DNA from: Rotaria socialis
Lineage: Eukaryota; Rotifera; Eurotatoria; Philodinida; Philodinidae
Assembly (NCBI GenBank): GCA_905331475.1
Contig: CAJNYU010003698.1
Location: forward strand, 47,406-111,405
Reading direction: 5' to 3'
DNA: 64,000 bases
In this document: positions 35,772-47,880 of the stretch, piece after piece
Numbering within the stretch: the first letter of the stretch is position 1
Layout of the letters: every line of letters begins with the position of its first letter
Program-made: the position numbers and the translations under genes
Notes under the pieces: generated by a model
The model's database searches: none
What the model saw: the letters and a program-made list of their open reading frames with translations, nothing else
What the model was told of the DNA's origin: nothing

Positions 35772-38622
35772 TCATACACCTTCGAATTCATTGGTATCTT
35801 CTAGTAGTGGCGGGATACGTGGTGCTACCATCTGTGTCATAAACGGTTGAGTATGAGTGTCAACACTTGACTGACGACGTACGTAGAATGGTGTCGGTTG
35901 TGTCATAACAATTTTATTCCCTAGAAAGAGAAATAAGTAAGCTACGAGCATCATCAATAGAATATTAGTTTTCTCAAAGTCGAGTTCTTTTAGCAAAATA
36001 AATTATACTAATAATATTCGTATTAGCGAATAGAAGAGACTTGATGTTTTTCTTATGCATTTGTTGAGATTAAAGACAATATTTTATCGTACGATTTTGT
36101 GGTTTTATATAATTATTCTAAAAAAATCATAAGACTATCAACAACAATAGGTACTAAAAAGCTTTGATAAATAGAAAGTCCCTTTTTTTGCTTTTATTTA
36201 CGCCATGTTTTATTCTTGTTGAGAAAATGAGCATATATACATTTTTTTTTGATACTCTGATAGTCTTTTTTGTTCTCTTTTATCTAGAAGGAAATGAGTA
36301 AATAAAAAGTAATCGCTGGCTCATGCATGAAGAAAATTCTTTTTCCTTTTGAAATAATATTAGTTTCTAGAGTATTTTTACTCTATAGATTCCATTGTGT
36401 TTTAATGGATTGTTTAGTTGATAATCGACTAAAGTAATCAACAGCCCCGATCGATTTTCTCTAAGAGATGCGTTCGAACGGGAGCAAAACGTCCCTTCGA
36501 TAATTAATATTTTATTATTTTTCTCATTCTCTCATCTAGTTTTTGTATTCTAAAAGCAGACACTTGTTGATTGCCGTAATTTTACAGTTATCTATACAGT
36601 TTGTTGCTGATATAGACAAGAACTCGAGAGCGGAAGGAAAAAGATGACGTTTGAGAATGCACGTAGATCTATCTAATACATGATTACTACATTGGATAGA
36701 ACTTGCTCTAATCAATGCTTCTAATTCAATAAAATTTCGTCGTACTCATCTTAGTTCTTGCAATCAATCTAAATATATACTTATATGACTGAAAAAAGAT
36801 AAAAGCATACAACAAAGTTCTAACGCTTTTATGTTCTCTAATCATGCTGTAAAATTTATCTTTTCAATGGTTTGATCTCATAATTCATAATCTTCATTTG
36901 ATTATGTGGTCATATGTGTTTCAATGACTTTTTATTGTCGGTCATGCATATTTCAGTATGTTATTCGACTAATGCGGGCATGCTTTTTCTTTCAACTATG
37001 CATTCTAATCATCACCATTGTAAAAAATAAATGTAAACAAAAAGAAAAAGAAACCTATCAATTGTGACAAATTTGATTTATTCTCAATTCTATTTCCTAA
37101 TTTGCCATCATATGTAATCACACGAATAGAAAAATGTTAGACGAGTCGCAGATGCTTGTTTTTTTCTTTCTTTTAGTTTATTATACCTGCTAGTTGAATA
37201 AATAGAATACCCCATCGTACTGACCAAATCCATCCAACAAGTAAAAAAATGGTTGCACTTTGTAAAATAGCTGCGAGTAGATTGTATAAACAGGCAACAA
37301 TATTCTTTTCGTAACCATGTTTACCGCAACAAAATACAGCAAACGCAGTAATTAGTGTGCCTAAAAATAGATTAAAAACTACCGACTTGACGAAAATGAG
37401 AACATTAGATGTTTTTGTTTTGCTGTGGATCTCCTATAATCAATATGCTGACAAAGAGAATTATTCTTTTTTTCTACTTTCATCATCCTGCTTTTCTCTG
37501 TCACGATGTAATTCGATCATACTAGCATACGCATCATTGAAAATGTATACGTTTATGTCTTGCTCTCGTTTTCCGTGTCCTTTACTAAATAAATTAAAAT
37601 TCGTGGCCTATGATCGCTGAGCCAAGATAGTAAGATTAATCAAACTCTCAATATACGATCGTAAAAATAGAAAGAAAGCCTTTTCTATTAAAAGTAGAAG
37701 CGATTAGGAACATCTTTGACAACAGAGTTTTCTATGAGAGAAAAACAAAGAATAAGTTAATGTCTGACCATTTTATTTTTGAAGGTGAACTCATTTGTCA
37801 TTCAGATATACACAACAGAGCATTGTCGTTCGACTACATGACATATACAATTTATCTCGACGCATCCGCGTGTGTAGCTACCAGTATGCAGAAATACCTA
37901 CTGCTTTTCTTTGTCTTTTCTTTTCCTCCAATTTGATGGATACTATCAGTAGGATTACAAGCAAACTTTATCATTATTATTGCTATGGCTAGAAGTGTAA
38001 CAGGAGATGTCAACATGGTGTGAGCGGTAGCTGCAATAACAATAACAGCAAACAATCAAAGTCAAGGGAACTTGTCCGTGCGTCAGCTGGATCAGTAGAG
38101 TAACTATCTACTCGATTGATGGATAGCACTGTTGGACACACACACAAAACACGTCTGTGGATTATGAAGTCAAGAAAAAAAAACAAGAGAACGATTAATT
38201 TAAGTACGAGAAACATATTGAGAATAAAATGACGTGTTGTCTTTCGAACTTTTTCTCATTTAATATTTAGCTATTCTGTTCTTATTTTTTCCAATTATTA
38301 AACGATTCATAATGTCAATTGGATTCGTTTGTTGTGTTTTTTTTTAGTATAAGGTTATTTGCATACCTGTTCCTGGCAATATAAGATTGAGTACAAAACA
38401 AAAACAAGCCAAAGCTAGTGGCATTTGAGGCACAGCTTGACGAAACATTCCCGGCTTGAATTTTGCTGAGTTTGCACCACTTTTATTTGCCGATAGACGT
38501 TGATTTAATAGCGTAGACGCGTGACTACGACGAGGATTTCGATTGCTCGGACAGTTGATTTCATTTTTGCTTGAATGATTTTCGTCAATATCGTGTTTAG
38601 GCGATGAAGATGCTCCCATCAT
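35772..38622 (-). CDS. Stum/Spec3-family membrane protein
   Basis: Three exons: 38622-38367, 37360-37187 and 35920-35772, joined by GT..AG introns of 1,006 and 1,266 nt in frame, 192 residues. A Ser/Asn/Lys-rich cytoplasmic-type N terminus of about 60 residues precedes AVPQMPLALACFCFVLNLIL and PGTGTLITAFAVFC, the first hydrophobic hairpin. A second pair, ACLYNLLAAILQSATIFLLV then GWIWSVRWGILFIQLA, follows. The P-x-MP...LN..LPG.GT and N.AAALIQ...VGW..S..WG patterns match what I recall of vertebrate STUM (C1orf95) and the Spec3 family; Drosophila stum acts in proprioceptive neurons. The last 50 residues, on the third exon, look cytoplasmic (Q/P/R-rich). These are the longest introns of any non-collagen gene here. 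The start is a tandem ATG ATG; the first was chosen. Confidence 0.88.
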
Positions 38623-38718
38623 TGTAAATAATTCTTCGTTTTCTACTTCTTCTTGTTAATAACCTTCTTAGAAATCTGAAAATGAGTGTGACAGAGAATG
38701 ATAATTCTTTTCTTCGTC

Positions 38719-38748
38719 TCTTCTTCTTCTTCTTCTTCTTCTTCTTCT
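38719..38748 (+). repeat. CTT microsatellite
   Basis: About ten CTT/TTC units about 100 bp upstream of the Stum start codon, probably within its promoter or 5' UTR (AAG on the Stum sense strand). Confidence 0.9.
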
Positions 38749-38964
38749 CTTTTTTGTTGTAATCTACATCAGAAATGGTTCGAGGAATCACGCACATGCA
38801 CATTACACTTCACTAGTTTCTTACTGCTCTAGGCGATATAGTTCTTCCAGCATTGACAGAGGATGGGAAAGAGAAGAAAAGAAACGAGACTAGACGATGC
38901 CGGCGACGACAAGCTGTACGAGCCACCGTCTTCACCGTTTCTTGTCATTCTCTATACCGAGCAT

Positions 38965-38995
<31 letters not shown>

Positions 38996-40056
38996 ATGTC
39001 TAATGTGTGTCTCTTATTCTCTCATTCTTGAAAAAAACTGTTTTTCTACATTCTCTATTTTTTGTATGATTTAGGGACAACACACTTCTATCATTTATAT
39101 TTTGTACAACACCATTGAGACTGATATATGCGAACAGCCAATTACTAGTGCTACTGCTACTTCTTCTATCGGTTGGTATTATTACTTGAGGGAAATATTC
39201 TAACTGTTTGCTCTATTTGTACAAAACATGCATGCATATGAGAGAATCAGATCTATACCGATCATAATTAAAGTACTTTCAAGTGTGTACATATACACAA
39301 ATATATTTATATGAATAAACTAATTCGAAGGATTAAGTTGATCAATAACATGTTGTCATATTGTATAGAGTAAACAGAAAAAAACTAAAAAAGGTTATGA
39401 TCGTTCGAGGCAATATGCCTCTGGGTTGATTGATGATAGTGCGTATTTGTTCGATGGCAAGAATAGTCACTTTTTTTGCACAGCAAAGTATTTCCTAAGA
39501 CAAATAAGAGTATTCAGCTAATTTGACTAAGTTTGTTTTTCAAAATATTGAAAATAATTGTGGTTGAATTAGTATTCATATGGGAAAAAAATAATGTTAT
39601 GCTTGCTGGAAAATAATTCTGTCTCTAATCATTCAATATTTCTCACATGAATTCACGCATACTAGTTATGAACATTCTTGATCGAAATAGTTTTAACTTG
39701 ACATTTTCGTGATTAGGTTAATTGAGAGATGATTAGTAAAACATATATATTGATAAAAATTGCTGCCGTACGGAAACTCGCTGTTTATTTTTATATCGAT
39801 TCCATTAACTGAAAAGGTTGCTTTATCAAAATCGACATTCGTTGTGCAATTTTCAATTAGTTAATCGTGTTTTGTTTAGCATTATTAGAGCATATGTCCG
39901 ATATAGAAAAGGCTTGTGCGAGTAAGAAAAAATATTTTCATGGCGAATCTCATCTTCGAAAATGTCTTTATTTTCTATTTGATTAGCAATTCTCCATTAA
40001 GGATCGACTCTTTTTTTTTTCTAAATGTCATGAAGCTTATTTTAACAATGATCGAC

Positions 40057-40059
<3 letters not shown>

Positions 40060-40092
<33 letters not shown>
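40060..40092 (+). repeat. CT microsatellite
   Basis: Sixteen or so CT units, uninterrupted. A similar TC tract lies at about 38967-38995. Confidence 0.9.
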
Positions 40093-40094
<2 letters not shown>

Positions 40095-41139
40095 CTATCT
40101 AACCGTGATGTTCAGAAGGCGTCAACAGATCTATAAGGCCGGAAAGAATAAGATAAAAACTTTAAATATTTTTCTTTTCTCTTGTAATCATAGAGTCATT
40201 CTATTCTATTTTAATGTGATTATTTAAATATCTTAATACCAAACTGAAAGATATAATGGTTGGATTTATTTTTCGAAAAAAAGATAAATTTTTAATGGTA
40301 TATATCTATAGACTTCTAATTAGAAATACAAGTAGCCTAATGTCTTTTTTTAGTGGCAAGCTAATAAATATTTAGAGTTCTTTAACTTGTGGGGAGCCAA
40401 ACAAGATTTTACGTGGAATATTTTTCGTTGAAATATTAAACTGATTTCAATTATGTAAAGGATCTACTTGAGAAAATAGATTCTAATAACAAGCGTGTCT
40501 TTGTGTACTGTAAAATATGTGGAATGATTGATACTCGATAACCTAATCGAATTCGTCCAATTCAAGTAGATTAACATAGAACAGTGTATTTATGTGATTA
40601 TTGAACGTGTTGAGCGAAAACAAAACTATTGATGAATAGAAAAAAAATAGGAAATAGTGCAGGAAATGCATGATTTTATCTACTTATGTAATTAAAAATC
40701 TGTCAGAAATGACAGATTTCTAAAAAAGACCCTGAATTATGAATGTGTCATTATAAGAGATTAATCTTCGTTTTTTTTCCTGCAATTATTTTAATTATGA
40801 ATCAAAACCTCGAAATTCGTAGTGTCGACGTTTGTTTTTTAGTACCCAGCCCATGAGTCATTCACATGAATTGCTTAATTCTATTTCTGCTGCTTGGAAT
40901 ATTTTGCTGAATGATTACATACATGAGTTGTTGATTGACAGAATTTTAACAATTACCTGCGGAAGGAGAAAAGTGGATAAGGCCGTCTGACTGTCGTCGG
41001 ATAGCATTTTTATAATTTATTTTGTGACAGTTCTTCAGGAACTTTTTCTATGTCTGCAATGCATCCCTGCGATGATTTTCTAAAGCCTTGGAATTAACCT
41101 AGAAAGTTACGGAGATCGAATGAATGTAGTAATTTCCCA

Positions 41140-42250
41140 TGTAAGCGAAAAAGCTAGCTTACATTTTTTGCTTAATAAGAGCTTTTACGCTGATTGAAGT
41201 GCTTAACATCGAAAGTTTAAGCGCTTTAATGTACTTGTCTTTTAGCACTGAAAAAAATCACAGACTTTCTATCACTGCCGCTATTATTTACCTTACGTTA
41301 GTTGCTTAGACTCTGATGCTATTACTTATTAATAGCTGTCGCTTCTTCACTTACTCCGATAGAGAGATAATTAATTTGATATTTGAATTGTTCGGTGTTA
41401 TTAGATGTTAGATTCGATCATCTGGTTGTCTTCTAATTTTTTTGAGAATTCGAAGTCGGATATACAAATCACTTGATCATATTGGTGTATGAACTGTATG
41501 AACTAAACTGCGTTGTAAGTCGATCGAACTAGATATTGTAATAACTAAATATTTTCTGTGAATTCACCAATGCTGATTTTCTATGATTCTTGTTATATAC
41601 AAAGTCATTCTCAGATGAAACTTACTTTACGAAAGTAAAATTTTATTAATAAATTTAAGCAACTATGTTTTGGGTTCAAGAATTCAGTGCCGAGTCTTTT
41701 TTTCTTTGTAGCTTTTGTATTTAATTTCTCGGTCAATTTTTTTTAAAGTATAGATTTTACTTTAAAATAACTCGAACGTATAAATTTTTGGAACAAATAG
41801 CGCCTGCAGCAAACGTTCATTTAGAGATCTATCACAGAGCCACACTAAATGAATTTCTATAGGAAATTTTTCTTCAAAGTGATGAAATGTAAGTATTCAC
41901 AGGTGAATTCTAAAGCAAGTACTTCAAAATGCTTAAATAAAAGAAAATCCTCTGTACTTTTAAGTAACTTATTTTAGATAATAAGCGCTTAATAAGGCTT
42001 AAACTAGGGAAATTCCTCAGCATTTTTAAGTAAATTACAGAATCAGCGCTTCGTAGTACTTAAATATGATAGCGATTTAGAGTGCAAGCGGCGATAAGTG
42101 CTTTAAAAATCTATCGCTAAGCAAAACTAAGTGCTTTACTCGGGAAAGTGCGCCTTAAAACAGCTTAATCTGTAATTACGAGTTTAAACGATTTTAAGTA
42201 GCTTATATCACAGTAAGTTAATATTGGTCGCGTAAACATAGCTTACAATG
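41140..42250. repeat. GCTTAA/TTAAGC-rich repetitive zone
   Basis: Words such as GCTTAA, AAGCGCTT, AAGTACTT and AAGTGCTT recur many times in both orientations. The left edge holds ATGTAAGC..GCTTACAT (41140-41165) and the right edge ends ..CATAGCTTACAATG (about 42235-42250), so GTAAGC/GCTTAC could be terminal repeats. No transposase is visible. It may be a degenerate, self-complementary non-autonomous element. Confidence 0.4.
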
Positions 42251-43185
42251 CAAAAAGACTTCACACTGCTTGATTCTAGTAAAACCAGTCGGTATGGATC
42301 ATTTCAATTGATGAAATACAACGAAACCTGGAAAGTCGAATATCGAAAATTTCATCCTTCAGAATCTATTACATTCATGTCGTTAGTCTTGGAAATGATT
42401 TACCTTGAGTTACTTTCTGAAAACCTGTTGATGATTGATTTGTGCAAAGGATGCTTTCTTAGATAAAATAGCGTATTGTTTAGAAAATCGTAATTATTAT
42501 AAAATATATTTCAAATCGTCGGGTTATTGATATCGGAAGAAGGTATATTAACATCCGTAAAATATTTCCTTCGAACAGAGCATAAAATTCAGCTACCTTT
42601 TCTTTTCTTAGAAAAGCTGTTATAAGAAAACTAAACATTATTAATTTTTAATCAAGTCAAATATTTGCCGAAAATGATGAGCTTTTAAAATGTGTATCTG
42701 TTCGGGTGATAGAAGTATTTAGGAAGCTTTATTGAAATCACGATAGTTCACAAGTGCCCGAATTTCCCTTATCTTAAAATAGAAAATAGAATGAAGCTTA
42801 AAAATGAGTAAATTTTTTGCAACCTGCATGTTCAACCGAACTACCTAGAAAAGCACGATTAGTACAAAATCTGAACAAATCAATCGCTCGCTAGAAATAT
42901 ATGTGAGGTGGAATAGTTTTGTAAATAGCTTTATAACTATCATCAAAATAAAGAGACTTATCGAAGCCAATATGTTCATTGCTTCTCATTTCGAAAATTC
43001 TCTATCGTACGTCTAAAGGAAGAACCGACCTATGGAAAACTGCAGAAAGTCACACTAAAACTAAAAATAGTTCTTTGGAACATTGAAGTAAATTAAGTTA
43101 AAAACCAAAAAAAATAGAAAAAGCCTTTCTAATTCGTAATGTATCATATGATAATCGAAGAATTCATTTGTTGCAATGGATTGAC

Positions 43186-43636
43186 GATGCAGCACGAGTT
43201 GATTTTTATTTAGTATAAGATAATTTAATTTTTTTATTTAAATTCCAAATGTTTTTGCTCTTTCATTTATCGATATTTCGTCCTTGTTGATACGGACACT
43301 TACGAGATTGAGGGTGTTTGCAGGACAACTGTTGAGATTGTTGTTGTTTTGATCTAGTTTTATGTTCCTTATCCACGACCATTTTCTGATGTTAGCTTGA
43401 CCATTTGACATAAATTCATAACCGGATATTTCTCATCGGGTCGTGGATAAGGAACATAAAACTAGGTCCAAACAACAACAATCTCAACAACTATCCTGCA
43501 AACACCATCAATCTCGTAAGTGTCCGTATCAACAAGGACGAAATATCGATAAATGAAAGAATAAAAAGAGCATTTGGAAATTAGGTAAAAAAATTAAATT
43601 ATTTTATATTAAATAAAAATCAACTCGTGCTGCATC
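43186..43636. repeat. Long foldback repeat, 195-bp arms
   Basis: Arms 43186-43380 and 43439-43636 are near-perfect reverse complements separated by a 58-nt spacer. Apart from a few small indels in the AT-rich outer half, only a handful of substitutions separate them. Transcription across it would give a roughly 195-bp hairpin. Both arms encode the same short C-terminal reading frame (separate entry). It could be a foldback transposon, or an inverted duplication of a gene end. Confidence 0.85.
43264..43383 (-). CDS. 39-codon reading frame in foldback arm
   Basis: On the minus strand ATG GTC GTG GAT opens a frame that ends at TGA after the residues NIDK. The peptide is basic and glutamine-rich, with a core SKQQQSQQLSCKHPQSRKCP. 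The right arm (plus strand, about 43439-43555) encodes the same peptide from VVDKEHK onward with one change, P to H, but no in-frame ATG. Of six base differences between the arms over this frame, five are synonymous. I do not recognise the protein. It may be the tail of a once larger gene or transposon protein; translation is unproven. Confidence 0.4.
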
Positions 43637-44831
43637 ATAAACCTTTCTAAGATTAAATTAGGATAGTTAAACCATCAATTAGAAGTACTACGGATATCAC
43701 ATCAAAATCGATTAGGCATTTTCTTAGTAGAAAAAGCATGATTAAAAAAGTTTAATTATTTGTAAATAGACTCATTTAGGATGAATTTGTTTTCGTAAGA
43801 ATCAAACCGTCAAATCTACCTGTAGCAGGCCTCGTCTAAAGGGTCTTAAGGTTGAACGTTTTGTTGCGTAATAATGAATTATTTTCATCTATCGAAATGC
43901 TTACTATACATCCGCAGGATCTATGCATGCCTGAGTCTCATTTTGCTCATTTGCTTTTCTAAAAAATGAACAGCGAAAGTGAGAAAGTAAAGTTACTAAT
44001 TGAGAATCGGATCATTGATCCGTAGAAATGGGTGCGTGAATGCAGGATTGTTCTCGATGTTAATACGCATATCTAATAAAAAAAATATATCTGATGTTTC
44101 TTCTGGTGATATATTTGTCAAAAAATGAACTTCACTTGCTGTCCGAAGCTTTTTTGAGAACGACTTGTCTTCAACTCGGAGTCGTGATGCGAATAAAATT
44201 CTGTGAAAAAATATTTCATAGAACTACAAAAAAGTTTCTTTGTTTGAAAACTTGGATTTTTCTTCTATACTAAATATTAATCACGGTGGTTTAGAGATTA
44301 TATTCGCTTACTGGATTGTTTAGCAGGAGGACGTGATAGGAGAGGCTCTCATCAATACCATGAAGAGAACAAGTCGATTTATACCTCTCGTTAAATCTTA
44401 TGGATAATGCAAATACACTAACGGCGTGTTTTTTCTCTCTCATAAATATTCAATCAAGTGTCAACTAAAATCATGAAGAAGAATCCATTATTTTTTATCA
44501 ATGACTCATTTTGAATGATTTAGATATTTATTAGAATTTATTTCTCAATGAAAGGTACTTGAGTAGAATGAATATTGAAACAATTCGACAGCTACGATTA
44601 CAACTGTGCACTTGAAGGCTTTTGATTGATTGTTTCATTATGTTTTAATATTTAATGTATGAGCCATCATCATCTTCATCAAGATGAAAACAAAACTCAA
44701 TGTGCAACATTTCTGCTGATGTCTTTTGCGACACAGTGATTGAATAAAATAGAAAATATTTTTTGGTCACGTTCATTCGAACCAATAATCAAAAATGAAC
44801 GGTCTACATGAAGTTTATGCGAGCGGGGAAA
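43637..44831. other. Unannotated intergenic stretch
   Basis: AT-rich. I see no gene, repeat or RNA. A frame at 44697-44918 on the minus strand overlaps the inverted-repeat element and is not protein-like. Confidence 0.4.
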
Positions 44832-44955
44832 AGCGCGACTTCCGTACTTTGAAGTACGATGGAACCACAAGTACCAAGGAGCACAAGAGAAGTACAAGGG
44901 ATTACGAGTGAAGTACATGGAAGTACGTGAAGTACGGAAATTCGGAAGTCGCGCT
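44832..44955. mobile_element. Small inverted-repeat element with GAAGTAC repeats
   Basis: AGCGCGACTTCC (44832-44843) is matched by its exact complement GGAAGTCGCGCT (44944-44955). TTCCGTAC/GTACGGAA extend the match with an 8-nt offset. The 124-bp interior repeats GAAGTAC or AAGTAC about six times. This is MITE-like, with no coding capacity and no target duplication identified. Confidence 0.6.
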
Positions 44956-44976
44956 CCCCCCCCCCCCCCCCCCCCC
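44956..44976 (+). repeat. 21-nt poly-C run
   Basis: Twenty-one consecutive C directly abut the right inverted repeat of the small element. The left flank carries only a GGGG. Such a run is rare in this AT-rich window; its length may be affected by sequencing slippage. Confidence 0.9.
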
Positions 44977-45420
44977 TTGAGTTTATATCATAATTATAGT
45001 GTCTGATACGTTCAATCTATTATTTCTGTAGACAAATTATTTATTTATGTTGATGTACATTGCAATAACAAGGAGAGAATAGTATTGACATGCTTCCTTG
45101 TATTCAAATCTACCCGCAACATTACAAGTGCATTCGTTTGGTTAAACAAGATATACAACTAATATTTACCCTTTTAGTTTTACTGTAAAATCTTAAGAAG
45201 CAAATAATTCTCTCTGACTATAAGAGCGTCATCTTTGAATAAACAAACGAATGTTCATCATTGTTATTTCATATCGTCAAAAGGAATCAAATCGATCCTA
45301 TGATTATTTTTCCTTGTTGATTTATCAATATACGCACAATCATATTCGAAATCTTGAAGATCCGATGAAAATCAGAGATCTTTTTAATGCGATTCACTTC
45401 TCGTCGTTTTGTGACAGAAT
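44977..45420. other. Unannotated intergenic stretch
   Basis: AT-rich, no gene or repeat recognised before the tandem duplication begins. Confidence 0.4.
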
Positions 45421-46320
45421 GATCTCGAGAACCGAAAATCGTAGAAAAGTGGTTAAAACTTGAGATCGAAGTATCAGGATCGAACTTAGAACATCTAGTT
45501 TCTAATCTTCAATCTGCAGTTCCGTCCGTTCATAAATGTGGTTCCAAAATGACGAAAATGAAAGAGATTTGCTGCCAGATAATTAAAATGCCGTCATCAA
45601 CATATGTTCGCCACTATAGTCAAAGCATTTACCGCTGATCTAAGATAATAAATCATGGAGATAATTAATCGATCAATCGAAATCGGTCTTTAAGAATGAA
45701 TAGAGTTTTCTCAGCGATGAATTTCATCATGTCGACATAAAAAGTATTCAAGATTTCTCTGAATTGAAAATTTTTCGCGAAGATCCGATTCGAGCTTCGC
45801 ATCGCATTCGTATTCGAGTGAAACTTGAATACTATCTAGTTTTCTTTTCAACTAGAAATACGCATCTTTTTCTTCATTTTCTGTCTTAATGATCTCGAAA
45901 ACGGAGAATCATAGAAAAGTGGTTAAAACGTGAGATAGAAGTATCAAGATCGAACTGCGTACGCCAGTTTTTGAATCTTCAATCTGAAGTTTCGTTCGCT
46001 TACAAATATCGTTGCAAAATGACGAAAATGAAAGAGATTTGCTGCGAGATGATTAAAATAGCGTCATCAACATATGTTCGTTACTAAAGTCAATGCATTT
46101 ACCGCTGATCTAAGACAATGAATCATGGAGATAATTAATCGATCAATCGGATTCGATCGTTAAGTAAGAATAGAGTTTTCTCCGCGATGAATTTCATCAT
46201 GTCGACATAGAATGCATCCAAGATTGTTTTCCATTTGAAGATTTTTCGTGAAGATCCGTATTCTTACCTCGCATCGCATTTCGTATACAAATGCAACTCG
46301 GATACCATCTAGTTTATGTA
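45421..46320. repeat. 470-bp direct tandem duplication
   Basis: The segment beginning GATCTCGAGAACCGAAAATC at 45421 recurs at 45891 as GATCTCGAAAACGGAGAATC. The copies stay collinear to about 45845 and 46316, for example TGACGAAAATGAAAGAGATT in both. By eye roughly 85-90% of positions match. Neither copy has a long reading frame. It is either two diverged copies of a dispersed repeat or a local duplication. Confidence 0.8.
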
Positions 46321-47880
46321 GATGTTAACATATTCAAATGAAATTATGATCTTGTATTTCGTTAATTTGTCCTTCGTATCGCGCTCGAATGTCAGGCAGT
46401 TCATATGTCGGTGGGCTCAATTATCAAGAGACTCATCTATCTCTATAAGTTATTTATTAGAAAATTAGGCAAGATTCTTATTTTTTTTCTTCTTCTTTCA
46501 TCTTCGTATTCATAGAGACGTTTTTTGCTGCAAAGTCATCGGTAGAAAACATACGCGGCACGATCACAACAAAAAGATTACACATAACTTTTTTTCTTCG
46601 TTTCTACAATGAATGTAATACACCTGTAATTATATTCAAGATATGTAGTGCTGCTCTTCAATTTTCTCTTTTCTTCGTAATAAGCAAAGATGTGATGCAT
46701 GCGAGCTAACTGAAAGCCTACTAATTGCAAATTGATAGGTACTTTACCAGCATCAATGAATTCTACTAGACAAATCTACTTTTTCGTGACTAGTATTAGT
46801 AAATCTATTTTTATAAATAGAAATTTATAATCGATAAATAACACTCAAAGATATTCTATAGCCATAAAAGTTGTTATTAGAATCTCGAAATCAAGCCCTA
46901 TAAATAATTAATAAATTGTAATTTTTTGCCGCCAGCAATTATTGAAAGGAAAAAATGTCTATTTTTGATTGTTGCTGCATCCAGAAATGATCCATTAAAA
47001 CTAGGTGATCATAGTTATAAAGGGCAAGTGAATAGAAGAAGAAAACAAACTTTATGATTTAATGAAAGAAATTTTTTTTTCCAAAATACCGCCAGATGTC
47101 ACATAAATCTTATCTCGGATTGCACAAATGGACTAACTAACTAACTTATTTCTTGCATGATGATTTCGCCCTTCGAAAAATCAGACTAAGTTAACTTGTG
47201 ACAATTTTCTTTTCCTTTGGGCCCTATTAACATTATTAAATAAAATCATACATAATCTTTGATTAATCAGATTTTTTGATAACCATTTAATAGAGTTTAT
47301 ATTGAGATACATGCATAAAAAAACGAGATCAAAATTGAATAAAAACTAATCTCTCATCGCTGCGACTTGTGCTATCGGCATGTTCTGATATTGTCGACAA
47401 TATTTATGTCCGAGGAAGATAAGAAATATTCTATTCAATTAAATATCAATTATAATATATATAAGTCAATGAGAAAAACTAAGTGTGCCATGGAAATGGC
47501 ATCGTTTGCTTTTCTTTCTTTCTAGGTCTGTTGTTTATGTCTTCGTACATTAAAAGTTCTAATAAAGAATTGTTAATAAAGTAAAGCCTAATTATTTACT
47601 GTATCCAATCGCTAAAACAAGTAAGACAAAAACAAAAATGATATTTTAATTGCATTAATAATTACAAAACTTATACATTTGAAAAGAAATTCAATTTAAA
47701 TCATGAGAATATCTTTAGACAAATAAAAAGCAAAACCACAGAAGACTCGCCAAAGTAGCGATTATACGTACGCCATTAGGCAATGAAACTGCATATGTTG
47801 ATCTTAGACATATATATATATATATATATAAAAGAAAACCCACACATGCATGAAATATAGATAACAAGGCACAAAAGTTT
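46321..47880. other. Intergenic stretch with TA microsatellite
   Basis: AT-rich with no gene recognised. A TA repeat sits at about 47810-47830, just downstream of the Ly6-like gene; another AT repeat is at about 48512-48528 inside that gene's intron. Confidence 0.45.

Larger units (their letters stand above)
38623..43185. other. Gene-free repeat-bearing region
   Basis: AT-rich, upstream of the Stum gene. It contains microsatellites (CTT at 38719-38748, TC at about 38967-38995, CT at 40060-40092) and a 1.1-kb zone at about 41140-42250 with many GCTTAA/TTAAGC words. Reading frames at 38853-39074, 39916-40227 and 42248-42466 run through microsatellites or lack any protein signature. I see no RNA gene. 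Confidence 0.45.

Noticed and set aside
42248..42466. 72-residue plus-strand frame
   Set aside because: It looks protein-like at first glance but has no conserved motif, and it sits at the edge of the GCTTAA-rich repeat.
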